Positions 1-6,041 of a stretch of 15,166 nucleotides of DNA are shown in pieces. The stretch lies in assembly GCA_050247075.1 (NCBI GenBank), contig JBFWUW010000112.1:1-15166 (forward strand). Direction: 5' to 3'. The DNA comes from JBFWUW01 sp050247075. GTDB taxonomy: Bacteria; Planctomycetota; Planctomycetia; Pirellulales; JBFWUW01. Each line of letters starts with the position of its first letter. Position 1 is the first letter of the stretch. Under the pieces are notes generated by a model, which saw only the letters and a list, made by a program, of their open reading frames with translations, was not told the DNA's origin and did no database searches. The translations under genes were made by a program, and so were the position numbers.

Positions 1-134
1 ACACGTCGGAAGACGTCATGGCCAGCGTCTGCCACGCCCTGGACATTCCGCTCAGCACCACCTTCACCAGCAACAACGGCCGCCCGATGAAGATCGCCAA
101 CAGCGGCAAGCTGATCAAGGAACTGTTTGTGTAG
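1..134 (+). CDS. DUF1501 family protein, C-terminal end (partial)
   Basis: Only the last 43 codons are present; the reading frame begins at base 3 and ends at TAG 132-134. The tail contains the order RPMKIANSG followed by GKLIKELFV, which resembles the usual end of DUF1501 proteins (a glycine-arginine-proline stretch, then a G-K-x-I-x-E-L-F end). DUF1501 proteins are sulfatase/alkaline-phosphatase-like secreted proteins that are very abundant in Planctomycetes, commonly paired with a DUF1549/DUF1553 cytochrome-like gene. No catalytic residue lies in this fragment, so the family call rests on the C-terminal signature alone. The gene is followed by a repeat and then a strong terminator. Confidence 0.7.
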   Translation, partial: TSEDVMASVCHALDIPLSTTFTSNNGRPMKIANSGKLIKELFV

Positions 135-137
135 TTT

Positions 138-172
138 CGAATGCCGAGTGTGGAGTGCCGAATGTCGAATGA
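138..172. repeat. Five-unit heptamer tandem repeat
   Basis: Directly after the DUF1501 stop codon there are five consecutive 7-bp units: CGAATGC, CGAGTGT, GGAGTGC, CGAATGT and CGAATGA. All keep the pattern (C/G)GA(A/G)TG plus one variable base. This is the same period as the arrays at 10673-10744 and 11742-11769, although the unit sequence differs. No function can be read from it. Confidence 0.75.
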
Positions 173-212
173 AAGTTCGAGTCGGTCTTCACATGGCGGA
201 ATAAAAGTATCA

Positions 213-255
213 CCGGCCGCGGCCATCTTCACGGATGTCCGCGGCCGGTTTTTTT
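213..255 (+). terminator. Rho-independent terminator after the DUF1501 gene
   Basis: The left arm CCGGCCGCGG (213-222) pairs perfectly with CCGCGGCCGG (239-248). The loop between them can extend the stem by four more pairs (CATC 224-227 with GATG 234-237) past one mismatch. The right arm runs straight into seven T residues (249-255). This is a textbook intrinsic terminator for rightward transcription. The next gene (311-1366) converges from the right, so the structure may also insulate the two units. There is no matching T-run for the leftward direction. Confidence 0.92.
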
Positions 256-310
256 GTTGAGTGGTGGACTGCCAAATCGCGGGTGTTGCGACTCGCTTGG
301 CGGTCATGGC

Positions 311-1366
311 CTATTTGGTTTGGTACGTCTCGGAATGCTTGTTGGCCGGGATGGCAATTTCGTAAGACTCGCCGGAAGGTGCCACCGAGAGGTGGATGTA
401 GTTGGCCTGGCAATCGTCCTTGCCGCGGTTGGCGATGAATTCGTCCGCCGTGTTGTTGACGCTGTCTTCCCGTTCGTTGCGGTGAGACTGGTAGACGGCC
501 TTAATCGAGGGCGCGTCTTTCAGCGCGGCAAAAGTGTAAGGCTCGCAGCCCTTGGTAACGCCGTTGTTCATGATCGCCACGGTCGGCTCCAGCGCCCGGA
601 TAAGCACGGGGTTGTTACTGCTGTCCAGGCCGTGATGGCTGACCTGGTAGACGTCGACGGTCCCTACCATGTTGCGAGGGCAGGCCAGCTTTTCCTCGAT
701 GTTCCAGGTCAGGTCGCCCGCGTCGAAGAATTCAAACTCGCCCAACTTGAGCAACATGACAATGCTGTTGGCGTTGTCCGAGTTGTCGATAGGCCTAGTC
801 TTGGCGTCGGCGCAGCCTGGGTTCTCCCCGATATTCTCCACCAAGGGGGCGGCGATCGTCTGCTGGCGGGCGCACAGGCAGCGCATCGACAGCCGCGGCA
901 AGGCGGCATCGTCGGCTTGCTTCAGCGGCATGTCGTCGCCCGGCGAAAGGACACTCCGTTGCCCAGCCTTGAATTCCAGATATTCCTTGGAAGGCCGCTC
1001 GCGGAGCCCCTCGAACATGCCGTTATCGTGGACATGTTCGATCGGCATGATCGTGGCCAAGGTCGCCGCGCCGCCAAAGTGGTCGCCGTGATAGTGGGTG
1101 GTAATCAGGTGGTCGATCCGCGTGAGGCGGGCTGTCTTGGCAGCTACCTCAAAAATACGCTCGGCGTCGCGGCGTCCAGGGTTGCCGGAGTCGATCAAAA
1201 TGGACTCGCCGGCCGGGGTAACGATCAACGTCGCCGCTCCCCCTTCCACATCGACCCAGTAAATGTCGAGCTTTTTATCGGCCTCGCCGGCCATCGCGGC
1301 GTGCATCGGCCCGGCCAGGTAAGAGGCTGCAATCAACATAACAAGCACCGTGGCACGTATGAACAT
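311..1366 (-). CDS. Secreted metallo-beta-lactamase-fold hydrolase, ComEC/Rec2-like
   Basis: This 351-aa protein starts at ATG 1366-1364, 6 nt after an AAGGTG ribosome-binding site. The frame stays open upstream, but only from this ATG does the protein begin with a signal peptide (hydrophobic residues about 3-26, then AMAGEA). The metallo-beta-lactamase metal motif is TTHYHGDHFGG, with HxHxDH at residues 91-96. A later DAGD (215-218) and SHHG (243-246) match the order of metal ligands in the stand-alone ComEC C-terminal-like branch. The family hydrolyses phosphodiester or related bonds using two metals; ComEC homologues have been proposed to degrade DNA during uptake. No transmembrane channel domain is present, so this is a free secreted enzyme with unknown substrate. 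It is divergent from the propeller gene at 1588. Confidence 0.82.
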   Translation of the reverse strand: MFIRATVLVMLIAASYLAGPMHAAMAGEADKKLDIYWVDVEGGAATLIVTPAGESILIDSGNPGRRDAERIFEVAAKTARLTRIDHLITTHYHGDHFGGAATLATIMPIEHVHDNGMFEGLRERPSKEYLEFKAGQRSVLSPGDDMPLKQADDAALPRLSMRCLCARQQTIAAPLVENIGENPGCADAKTRPIDNSDNANSIVMLLKLGEFEFFDAGDLTWNIEEKLACPRNMVGTVDVYQVSHHGLDSSNNPVLIRALEPTVAIMNNGVTKGCEPYTFAALKDAPSIKAVYQSHRNEREDSVNNTADEFIANRGKDDCQANYIHLSVAPSGESYEIAIPANKHSETYQTK

Positions 1367-1507
1367 GGTTTCACCTTGGCAAGAAAGTGACAAAAGGCCC
1401 GCTGATTGCTTACCAATGTAATCGAACGGCGGCGCGATTGTAGCCGCCCATCGAATGCCAGCCGCCCCGGACCCTTTCGAGCCGTGCCGCTCGGCATAAA
1501 CCGGCGC

Positions 1508-1536
1508 TTGGCGACGGCAGTCGCGGATGGTAGGTT
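1508..1536 (+). promoter_or_regulatory. Weak sigma70-like promoter candidate for the propeller gene
   Basis: TTGGCG (1508-1513) and TAGGTT (1531-1536) are separated by 17 bp and lie about 50 bp ahead of the start at 1588. They match the consensus at 4/6 and 3/6 positions, so this is a weak call. It sits in the 221-bp gap between two divergent genes, which must contain promoters in both directions. I found no convincing box for the leftward gene. Confidence 0.22.
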
Positions 1537-1587
1537 GTGGCCAGCGCCTTTTGCATCGCACAACACCCAAATCATGGAGAACTCCAC

Positions 1588-2655
1588 ATGGCATTTATTC
1601 GGTTGCCTGTTTACCTGTTCGCCGCCACGCTCATGGCTTTTGCCGTGGGCGGGCCATCGTTCGCCGCCGACGAAGAGGGCGATGCCGAGGCCCCCGCGGA
1701 AGCGGAAGTCAAAGACATTCTGGCCGGCCTGGACAATCCCACCGGTATTGCCGTGCAGCCAGAGACGGGACATGTTTTCGTGGCGGATAGCGGCGCGGGC
1801 CGCGTGGTCAAGTTTGACCCGGCCGCCAAGAAGCAAGACGTGGTGGCAGCTATCGACGGGTACTCGTTGGACGTTTACGGCAAAGGCCCGATGTACAACA
1901 TCGGACCACTCGGCCTGGCGTTCATGGGCCAGAACACGCTGGTGGTGGGCGATGGCAGCCAGAAAGATGGCGAGGAAGTCGTCCGCGTTTACGACCTTTC
2001 GGGCGGCAAGGCTTTGAAGGCCGAGGATAGCAAGTACACCTTGGGGCCGATCGCCGCGGGTGACGACTCTGAAAAGGGCGAGGGCAATTTTTACGGCGTG
2101 GCGGCCAGCAATACGGCCATCTACATCACCTGCAACGGCGACGATACCAAGGGCTGGATTGCCCGCAGCCTGGTGGAAGGGGGCAAGCCGGGCGACTTAC
2201 TGCCATTTATCGCCACCAAGAAATTGCTGGAGGATACCGACGCGCCGGTGGGGATCACCCTCAACCAAAATGGACAAATCGTCGTCGGCCAAATGGGCGA
2301 GATCAACAAGCCCAAGGACAGCTTATTGACGGTTTACGATCCGGAGTCGGGTGAACTGATGATTCGCGCGGAGACCGGCTTGTTTGACATCGCCGGATTG
2401 GCCTTTAGCCCCAAGACCGGCAAGCTGTACTGCGTCGATTACGCTTGGATGGACTCCAAGGAAGGGGGGGTTTTCCGCCTGGATGTCGACGAAGACGCAC
2501 GGCAAGTCACCGCGGAAAAGATTGCTTCGCTCGACAAGCCGACCTCGCTGGCGTTTGGTGCCGACGGCTCGTTGTATGTGGCACTGATCGGCACCGCCGA
2601 AGAGGGCGACACTCGCAAGCCCGGCAAGCTGGTCAAGATTGTCGGAGAGTATTAA
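1588..2655 (+). CDS. Secreted six-bladed beta-propeller protein (SMP-30/NHL-like)
   Basis: This 355-aa protein starts at ATG 1588, 7 nt after a GGAGA ribosome-binding site (1576-1580). A further in-frame ATG at 1537 lies before the signal peptide and is unlikely. Residues 1-27 form a signal peptide ending PSFAA, followed by an acidic linker. At least six propeller-type strands recur: NPTGIAVQPETGHVFVAD (50-67), PLGLAFMGQNTLVVGDG, FYGVAASNTAIYI, PVGITLNQNGQIVVGQ, IAGLAFSPKTGKLYCVD and PTSLAFGADGSLYVALIG. The G-I/L-A-F-x(4-6)-G-x-L/V-Y/V-V rhythm is that of NHL, SMP-30/gluconolactonase and TolB-like propellers. Catalytic residues cannot be assigned, so a binding role is as likely as an enzyme. 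It may act with the divergent secreted hydrolase. Confidence 0.75.
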   Translation: MAFIRLPVYLFAATLMAFAVGGPSFAADEEGDAEAPAEAEVKDILAGLDNPTGIAVQPETGHVFVADSGAGRVVKFDPAAKKQDVVAAIDGYSLDVYGKGPMYNIGPLGLAFMGQNTLVVGDGSQKDGEEVVRVYDLSGGKALKAEDSKYTLGPIAAGDDSEKGEGNFYGVAASNTAIYITCNGDDTKGWIARSLVEGGKPGDLLPFIATKKLLEDTDAPVGITLNQNGQIVVGQMGEINKPKDSLLTVYDPESGELMIRAETGLFDIAGLAFSPKTGKLYCVDYAWMDSKEGGVFRLDVDEDARQVTAEKIASLDKPTSLAFGADGSLYVALIGTAEEGDTRKPGKLVKIVGEY

Positions 2656-2660
2656 GCCGC

Positions 2661-2690
2661 CCAACGATGGCCGCGAAAGCCCATCGTTGG
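2661..2690. repeat. Perfect 10-bp hairpin after the propeller gene
   Basis: CCAACGATGG (2661-2670) and CCATCGTTGG (2681-2690) are perfect reverse complements with a 10-nt loop, beginning 5 nt after the stop codon at 2655. The stem is followed by CCGGTTCAGC rather than a T-run. It is therefore not a classical intrinsic terminator, although it could stabilise the 3' end or be one arm of a repeated intergenic element together with the next hairpin. Confidence 0.6.
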
Positions 2691-2709
2691 CCGGTTCAGC
2701 AAGAACCTT

Positions 2710-2746
2710 GCGCACCATGCCCACGTTCGCGTGGGCCTGGTTGCGC
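2710..2746. repeat. Long hairpin with a TTCG loop
   Basis: GCCCACG (2719-2725) pairs with CGTGGGC (2730-2736) around the tetraloop TTCG. After a T/C mismatch the pairing continues outward: ACCA (2714-2717) with TGGT (2738-2741), one bulged T, then GCGC (2710-2713) with GCGC (2743-2746). The total is about 15 base pairs. It sits 38 nt ahead of the TPR gene start and has no T-run. It could be an mRNA structure ahead of the TPR-ABC-pirin transcript or a dispersed palindromic repeat. Confidence 0.6.
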
Positions 2747-2784
2747 GCTGGCCGTTGATTCCCGGACAACAGCGAATCCCCGCC

Positions 2785-3108
2785 ATGAGCACCCGTCGCG
2801 AAAAGATCGAGGCCATGCTGGCTGACGAACCGCAAGACGTCTTCTTGCGGTACACCTTGGCCATGGAGCAAGAGAAGGCCGGCGAACACGAAGCCAGCCT
2901 GGCCGGTTTTCGTGGACTGATGCAAGACGCTACCCCCTACGTGCCGGCGTTCTTTCGGGCGGGGCAGCAACTGGTTGGCCTGGACAGGGTGGACGAAGCC
3001 CGCGCGGCTTTGCGCGACGGCATCGAGGCCGCGCGGCAACAGGGCGACTCGCACGCCGCCGGTGAAATGGCCGAATTGCTGGCTTCGCTGGGGAAACTGG
3101 GAGAATAG
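2785..3108 (+). CDS. Small tetratricopeptide-repeat protein
   Basis: This 107-aa protein starts at ATG 2785 (MSTRREKIEAMLADEPQD). A possible GTG start at 2731 would place coding sequence inside the hairpin at 2710-2746 and adds residues that do not look conserved. Two helix-turn-helix TPR units are visible, at about residues 16-49 (pattern DVFLRYTLAMEQEKAGEHEASLAGF) and 52-86 (PAFFRAGQQLVGLDRVDEARAALRDGIEAA). There is no signal peptide, so it is probably cytoplasmic and works as a protein-interaction scaffold. Similar short TPR proteins are familiar from Planctomycetes but have no assigned role. The ABC ATPase gene follows after 57 bp, in the same direction. Confidence 0.75.
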   Translation: MSTRREKIEAMLADEPQDVFLRYTLAMEQEKAGEHEASLAGFRGLMQDATPYVPAFFRAGQQLVGLDRVDEARAALRDGIEAARQQGDSHAAGEMAELLASLGKLGE

Positions 3109-3165
3109 TTTTCGAGAAGGCATTGTTTCAGCCGTTTCCCACCAAAGTCGCCCGTTGGGTTTGCC

Positions 3166-4119
3166 ATGGTCGCCAGCCATCCGATGATCGTGCTGCGGAA
3201 CCTGTACCGCTACTTCGGTTCCACGAAGGCGGTCAACGGCATCTCGTTTGAGGTTCCGCGCGGGCAAGTCTTTGGCTATATCGGTCCCAACGGGGCGGGC
3301 AAGACGACCAGTATGCGGATCTTGTCGACGCTCGACCTGCCGACCGCGGGCGATGCCTTTGTCGACGGTTTCTCGGTGGTGGATGACCCCGACCGCGTCC
3401 GCCGACGGCTAGGGTTCATGCCCGACTACTTTGGCACCTACGCCAATGTCAACGTCCGTGAGTATCTCGACTTTTTCGCCCGGGCCTACGGTTTGCGCGG
3501 CGGCGAACGGCAGGGGGCGCTGCGGCGCGTGATGGGCTTTACCGGCTTGGACGTACTTGCGGCCAAGCCCATCAATGGCCTCTCCAAGGGGATGAAGCAG
3601 CGGCTATGCCTGGGGCGTGCCATTATTCACGATCCGGCCGTGCTGATCTTGGACGAACCGGCGGCGGGGCTCGACCCGCGAGCGCGGATTCAACTGCGGG
3701 AGATGATTCGGGCATTGGCCGACGAGGGAAAGTCAATATTGGTCAGTTCGCATATCCTGGGCGAGTTGGCCGAGATGTGCGACCTGGTGGGAATTGTCGA
3801 ACTGGGTCAACTGCTGGCCGTGGGGAGCGTGGCGGAAATCCACCGCCAACAACAGCGGCACACGGCTGTGCAGCTTCAGATTGGCGTGTTGGATGACCCA
3901 AACACGGCGGCAAACTGGCTGGCGGCGCGGCCCGACGTGCGCGATGTGGTTGTTAAGAACGGCGCGGTGTTATGCCTGCTGGAAGACCATGAGTTGGTCC
4001 CGCGCGCTGCGCTATTGGCGGGACTGGTGCAAACAGGCGTCCGCGTGGTGTCGTTTGGCGTGCTAACCCGCTCTCTGGAAGATGTCTTCATGCAAGTGAC
4101 CGAAGGACGCGTGCAGTAG
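3166..4119 (+). CDS. ABC transporter ATP-binding protein (ABC-2/CcmA type)
   Basis: This 317-aa protein would energise an export-type ABC transporter from the cytoplasmic face. All core motifs are present in order: Walker A GPNGAGKTT (40-48), signature LSKGMKQRL (139-147), Walker B AVLILDEPAAGLD (158-170), and the switch histidine in SSHIL (H196). Past about residue 215 is the extra C-terminal domain usual for ABC-2 drug/polysaccharide exporters. The Q-loop position reads FMPDYFG, with Asp87 where most ABC proteins have Gln. I believe this substitution recurs in a planctomycete-rich ATPase group, but I could not check. No permease gene is next to it; the neighbours are a TPR protein and a pirin. 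ATG 3166 is used; an ATG at 3184 is possible and neither has a strong ribosome-binding site. Confidence 0.9.
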   Translation: MVASHPMIVLRNLYRYFGSTKAVNGISFEVPRGQVFGYIGPNGAGKTTSMRILSTLDLPTAGDAFVDGFSVVDDPDRVRRRLGFMPDYFGTYANVNVREYLDFFARAYGLRGGERQGALRRVMGFTGLDVLAAKPINGLSKGMKQRLCLGRAIIHDPAVLILDEPAAGLDPRARIQLREMIRALADEGKSILVSSHILGELAEMCDLVGIVELGQLLAVGSVAEIHRQQQRHTAVQLQIGVLDDPNTAANWLAARPDVRDVVVKNGAVLCLLEDHELVPRAALLAGLVQTGVRVVSFGVLTRSLEDVFMQVTEGRVQ

Positions 4120-4146
4120 AGGTCTTGGCACCGGAATTGAAACGAT

Positions 4147-4845
4147 ATGTTGACGATGCGTAGAGCGGACGAGCGGGGCTTTTTCGACCACGGCTGGCTA
4201 CGGACGCACCACACGTTTTCGTTCGGCGAGTACCACGATCCGGCGTTCATGCGGTTTCGGTCGCTGCGCGTGATGAACGAGGACTACGTCGCGCCGGGCC
4301 AGGGGTTTGGCATGCATCCCCACCGCGACATGGAGATTGTCACCTATGTCCTGTCGGGCGAACTGGAACATCAAGACAGCATGGGGCACGGCGAGGTCCT
4401 GCGCCCCGGCGAGTTTCAACGCATGTCGGCCGGTACGGGCATTCGGCATAGCGAGTTTAATCCCTCGCCCGATGTGCCGGTGCATCTGTATCAAGTCTGG
4501 TTGTTGCCACGGGAACGCGGGCTCGAACCAGGCTACGAGCAAAAGGCTTTTCCCGTTGATGAAAAGCAGGGCCGCCTGCGCATCGTGGCCTCGCCCGACG
4601 GCCGCGAGGGATCGCTGACCATCAACCAAGACGCACGAATTTATCTGGCCACGCTGGACGCCGGCCAACGAATTACGCACGAACTTGCGCCTGGCCGCCA
4701 TGCCTGGTTGCAACTGTTGCGGGGTGCGCTTGACCTGAACGGAAAGGCCATGGCCGCGGGTGACGGCGCGGCGATGAGCGATGAGACGGTATTGTCGTTG
4801 TCCGCCACGTCACCCGCCGAAGTGATGTTGTTCGATCTCCCCTAA
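4147..4845 (+). CDS. Pirin family protein, YhhW type (bicupin)
   Basis: This 232-aa protein is almost the same length as E. coli YhhW, and its start (MLTMRRADERGFFDHGWL) aligns with that protein's N-terminus, supporting ATG 4147. Cupin 1 contains GFGMHPHRDMEIVTYVLSGE and MSAGTGIRHSEFNPS. The metal ligands expected for YhhW are present at His57, His59, His101 and Glu103. A second, degenerate cupin fills residues about 130-230. YhhW is a cytoplasmic metal-binding protein with quercetin 2,3-dioxygenase activity in vitro; its physiological substrate is unknown. The gene begins 27 bp after the ABC ATPase stop and is 31 bp ahead of the sialidase-like gene, consistent with an operon, though nothing obvious links the functions. 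Confidence 0.92.
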   Translation: MLTMRRADERGFFDHGWLRTHHTFSFGEYHDPAFMRFRSLRVMNEDYVAPGQGFGMHPHRDMEIVTYVLSGELEHQDSMGHGEVLRPGEFQRMSAGTGIRHSEFNPSPDVPVHLYQVWLLPRERGLEPGYEQKAFPVDEKQGRLRIVASPDGREGSLTINQDARIYLATLDAGQRITHELAPGRHAWLQLLRGALDLNGKAMAAGDGAAMSDETVLSLSATSPAEVMLFDLP

Positions 4846-4876
4846 TCCGCCTGCGGGTTAGCCACGAGGAACTGCC

Positions 4877-5857
4877 ATGATTCGAGCTTTTTTCTTTTCG
4901 ATGGCCCTGTTGGCCGGTTGTTTGGCCCAGGCCGAAGAGCCGGTCCGCCTGGTTTCGGCCAAGATGATCTGGGACCATGCTCCGCACAATGCATTTACCG
5001 ACCTGGTGCGGTTTGAGGGCCGTTGGATTTGTGTCTTTCGCGAGGGTAAAAACCATGTCTCACCCGACGGAGCGCTGCGGGTCATTACCTCGAAAGATGG
5101 CGACGATTGGGAATCGGCGGCGCTGATTACGTCGCCCAACTCCGACCTGCGCGATGCCAAAATAACCGTCATGCCCGACGGCCAGTTGATGCTCTGCGGG
5201 GCCGAGGCCCTGCACGATAAATCGAGCAAGACGCACCAGTCGCTGGCGTGGTTTTCCCAGGATGGCCGCGAATGGAGCGACAAGCATGAGATTGGCGATG
5301 CCGATTTCTGGCTGTGGCGGGCCACCTGGCACAAGGGCAAAGCCTATGGCATTGGCTACGGGTGCGACAAAGACCAGTCGATTCGGCTCTATTCCAGCCA
5401 GGACGGCAAGCAGTTTGATACGCTCGTCGCGCCGCTGCTGGATGTCTCGTATCCTAACGAGTCGTCGATTGTCTTCGAGGGCGAGACCGCTTATTGCCTG
5501 CTGCGGCGCGACGGCCAGCCCGCCACGGGATTGCTGGGTACTTCCCAACCTCCCTACAAGGAATGGGAATGGAAAGACCTGAAGACCCGCATCGGCGGGC
5601 CGCACATGATTTTACTGGCCGATGGGCGGCTATTGGCGGCCGTGCGGTTGTACGACAAGGCTTACCGCACGTCGCTCTGCTGGGTCGATGCGGAAGCTGG
5701 CGCCATCGAGGAGTTCCTGGAACTTCCCTCGGGCGGCGACACCAGCTACGCCGGCCTGGTATGGCACGACGGGCTGCTGTGGGTCAGCTATTATTCCTCG
5801 CACGAAGCCAAGACCAATATCTACCTGGCCAAGGTGGAGATTGGCCCGCGTGAGTGA
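4877..5857 (+). CDS. Secreted sialidase-like (Asp-box) beta-propeller protein
   Basis: This 326-aa protein starts at ATG 4877 after AGGAA. It opens with a signal sequence that can be read two ways: a lipoprotein box LLAGC with Cys15, or ordinary cleavage after AQA (residue 19). Three Asp-box motifs typical of sialidase propellers are visible: SKDGDDW (72-78), SQDGREW (127-133) and the degenerate SQDGKQF (174-180). CVFREG (52-57) resembles the first arginine motif, and GGPHMILLADGRLLAAVR carries another possible active-site arginine. The protein is in the exo-sialidase/neuraminidase superfamily by fold. In Planctomycetes such proteins are common and true sialidase activity is unproven, so the substrate (a host or algal glycan) is a guess. 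It is the last gene of the plus-strand cluster. Confidence 0.72.
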   Translation: MIRAFFFSMALLAGCLAQAEEPVRLVSAKMIWDHAPHNAFTDLVRFEGRWICVFREGKNHVSPDGALRVITSKDGDDWESAALITSPNSDLRDAKITVMPDGQLMLCGAEALHDKSSKTHQSLAWFSQDGREWSDKHEIGDADFWLWRATWHKGKAYGIGYGCDKDQSIRLYSSQDGKQFDTLVAPLLDVSYPNESSIVFEGETAYCLLRRDGQPATGLLGTSQPPYKEWEWKDLKTRIGGPHMILLADGRLLAAVRLYDKAYRTSLCWVDAEAGAIEEFLELPSGGDTSYAGLVWHDGLLWVSYYSSHEAKTNIYLAKVEIGPRE

Positions 5858-5878
5858 GCAGGGCAGGACCAAGGGCCC

Positions 5879-6022
5879 GTTGAAAAACGCCATCGTGGCG
5901 TTGTTCAACCTCGCCAAGTTCGGAGCAAAGCTCCTCACGGCTCGCAAAATAACGACTTGCGTCGTCATTTTGGCAACGCTTCCGTGCGATGGCGCAGCCT
6001 GTTGAATTCTTCAACAGGCTGC
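5879..6022. repeat. 144-bp structured non-coding element with four hairpins
   Basis: The gap between two convergent genes is filled by four short-looped hairpins. H1: GTTGAA (5879-5884) with TTCAAC (5904-5909), enclosing AACGCCA (5886-5892) with TGGCGTT (5896-5902). H2: GGAGC (5922-5926) with GCTCC (5930-5934). H3: CAAAAT (5945-5950) with ATTTTG (5967-5972), enclosing ACGAC (5952-5956) with GTCGT (5961-5965). H4: a perfect 13-bp stem, GCAGCCTGTTGAA (5994-6006) with TTCAACAGGCTGC (6010-6022), with a 3-nt loop. Alternative long-range pairs also exist, such as CGCCATCG (5888-5895) with CGATGGCG (5987-5994). There is no ORF and no T-run. It is best read as a dispersed, palindromic REP/MITE-like element; copy number is unknown. 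Confidence 0.65.
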
Positions 6023-6041
6023 TAAGGGCCGCGCAAGCGAG

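Noticed and set aside
138..172. CRISPR array
   Set aside because: The units are 7 bp and contiguous with no spacers; nothing elsewhere in the window has the repeat-spacer layout.
254..1390. 378-codon plus-strand open frame opposite the metallo-hydrolase gene
   Set aside because: Antisense shadow: the minus-strand protein has the intact HxHxDH motif, signal peptide and ribosome-binding site; the plus-strand frame starts inside the terminator region.
2323..3267. 314-codon minus-strand open frame spanning the propeller end and TPR gene
   Set aside because: It crosses two plus-strand genes and both intergenic hairpins and has no recognisable feature.
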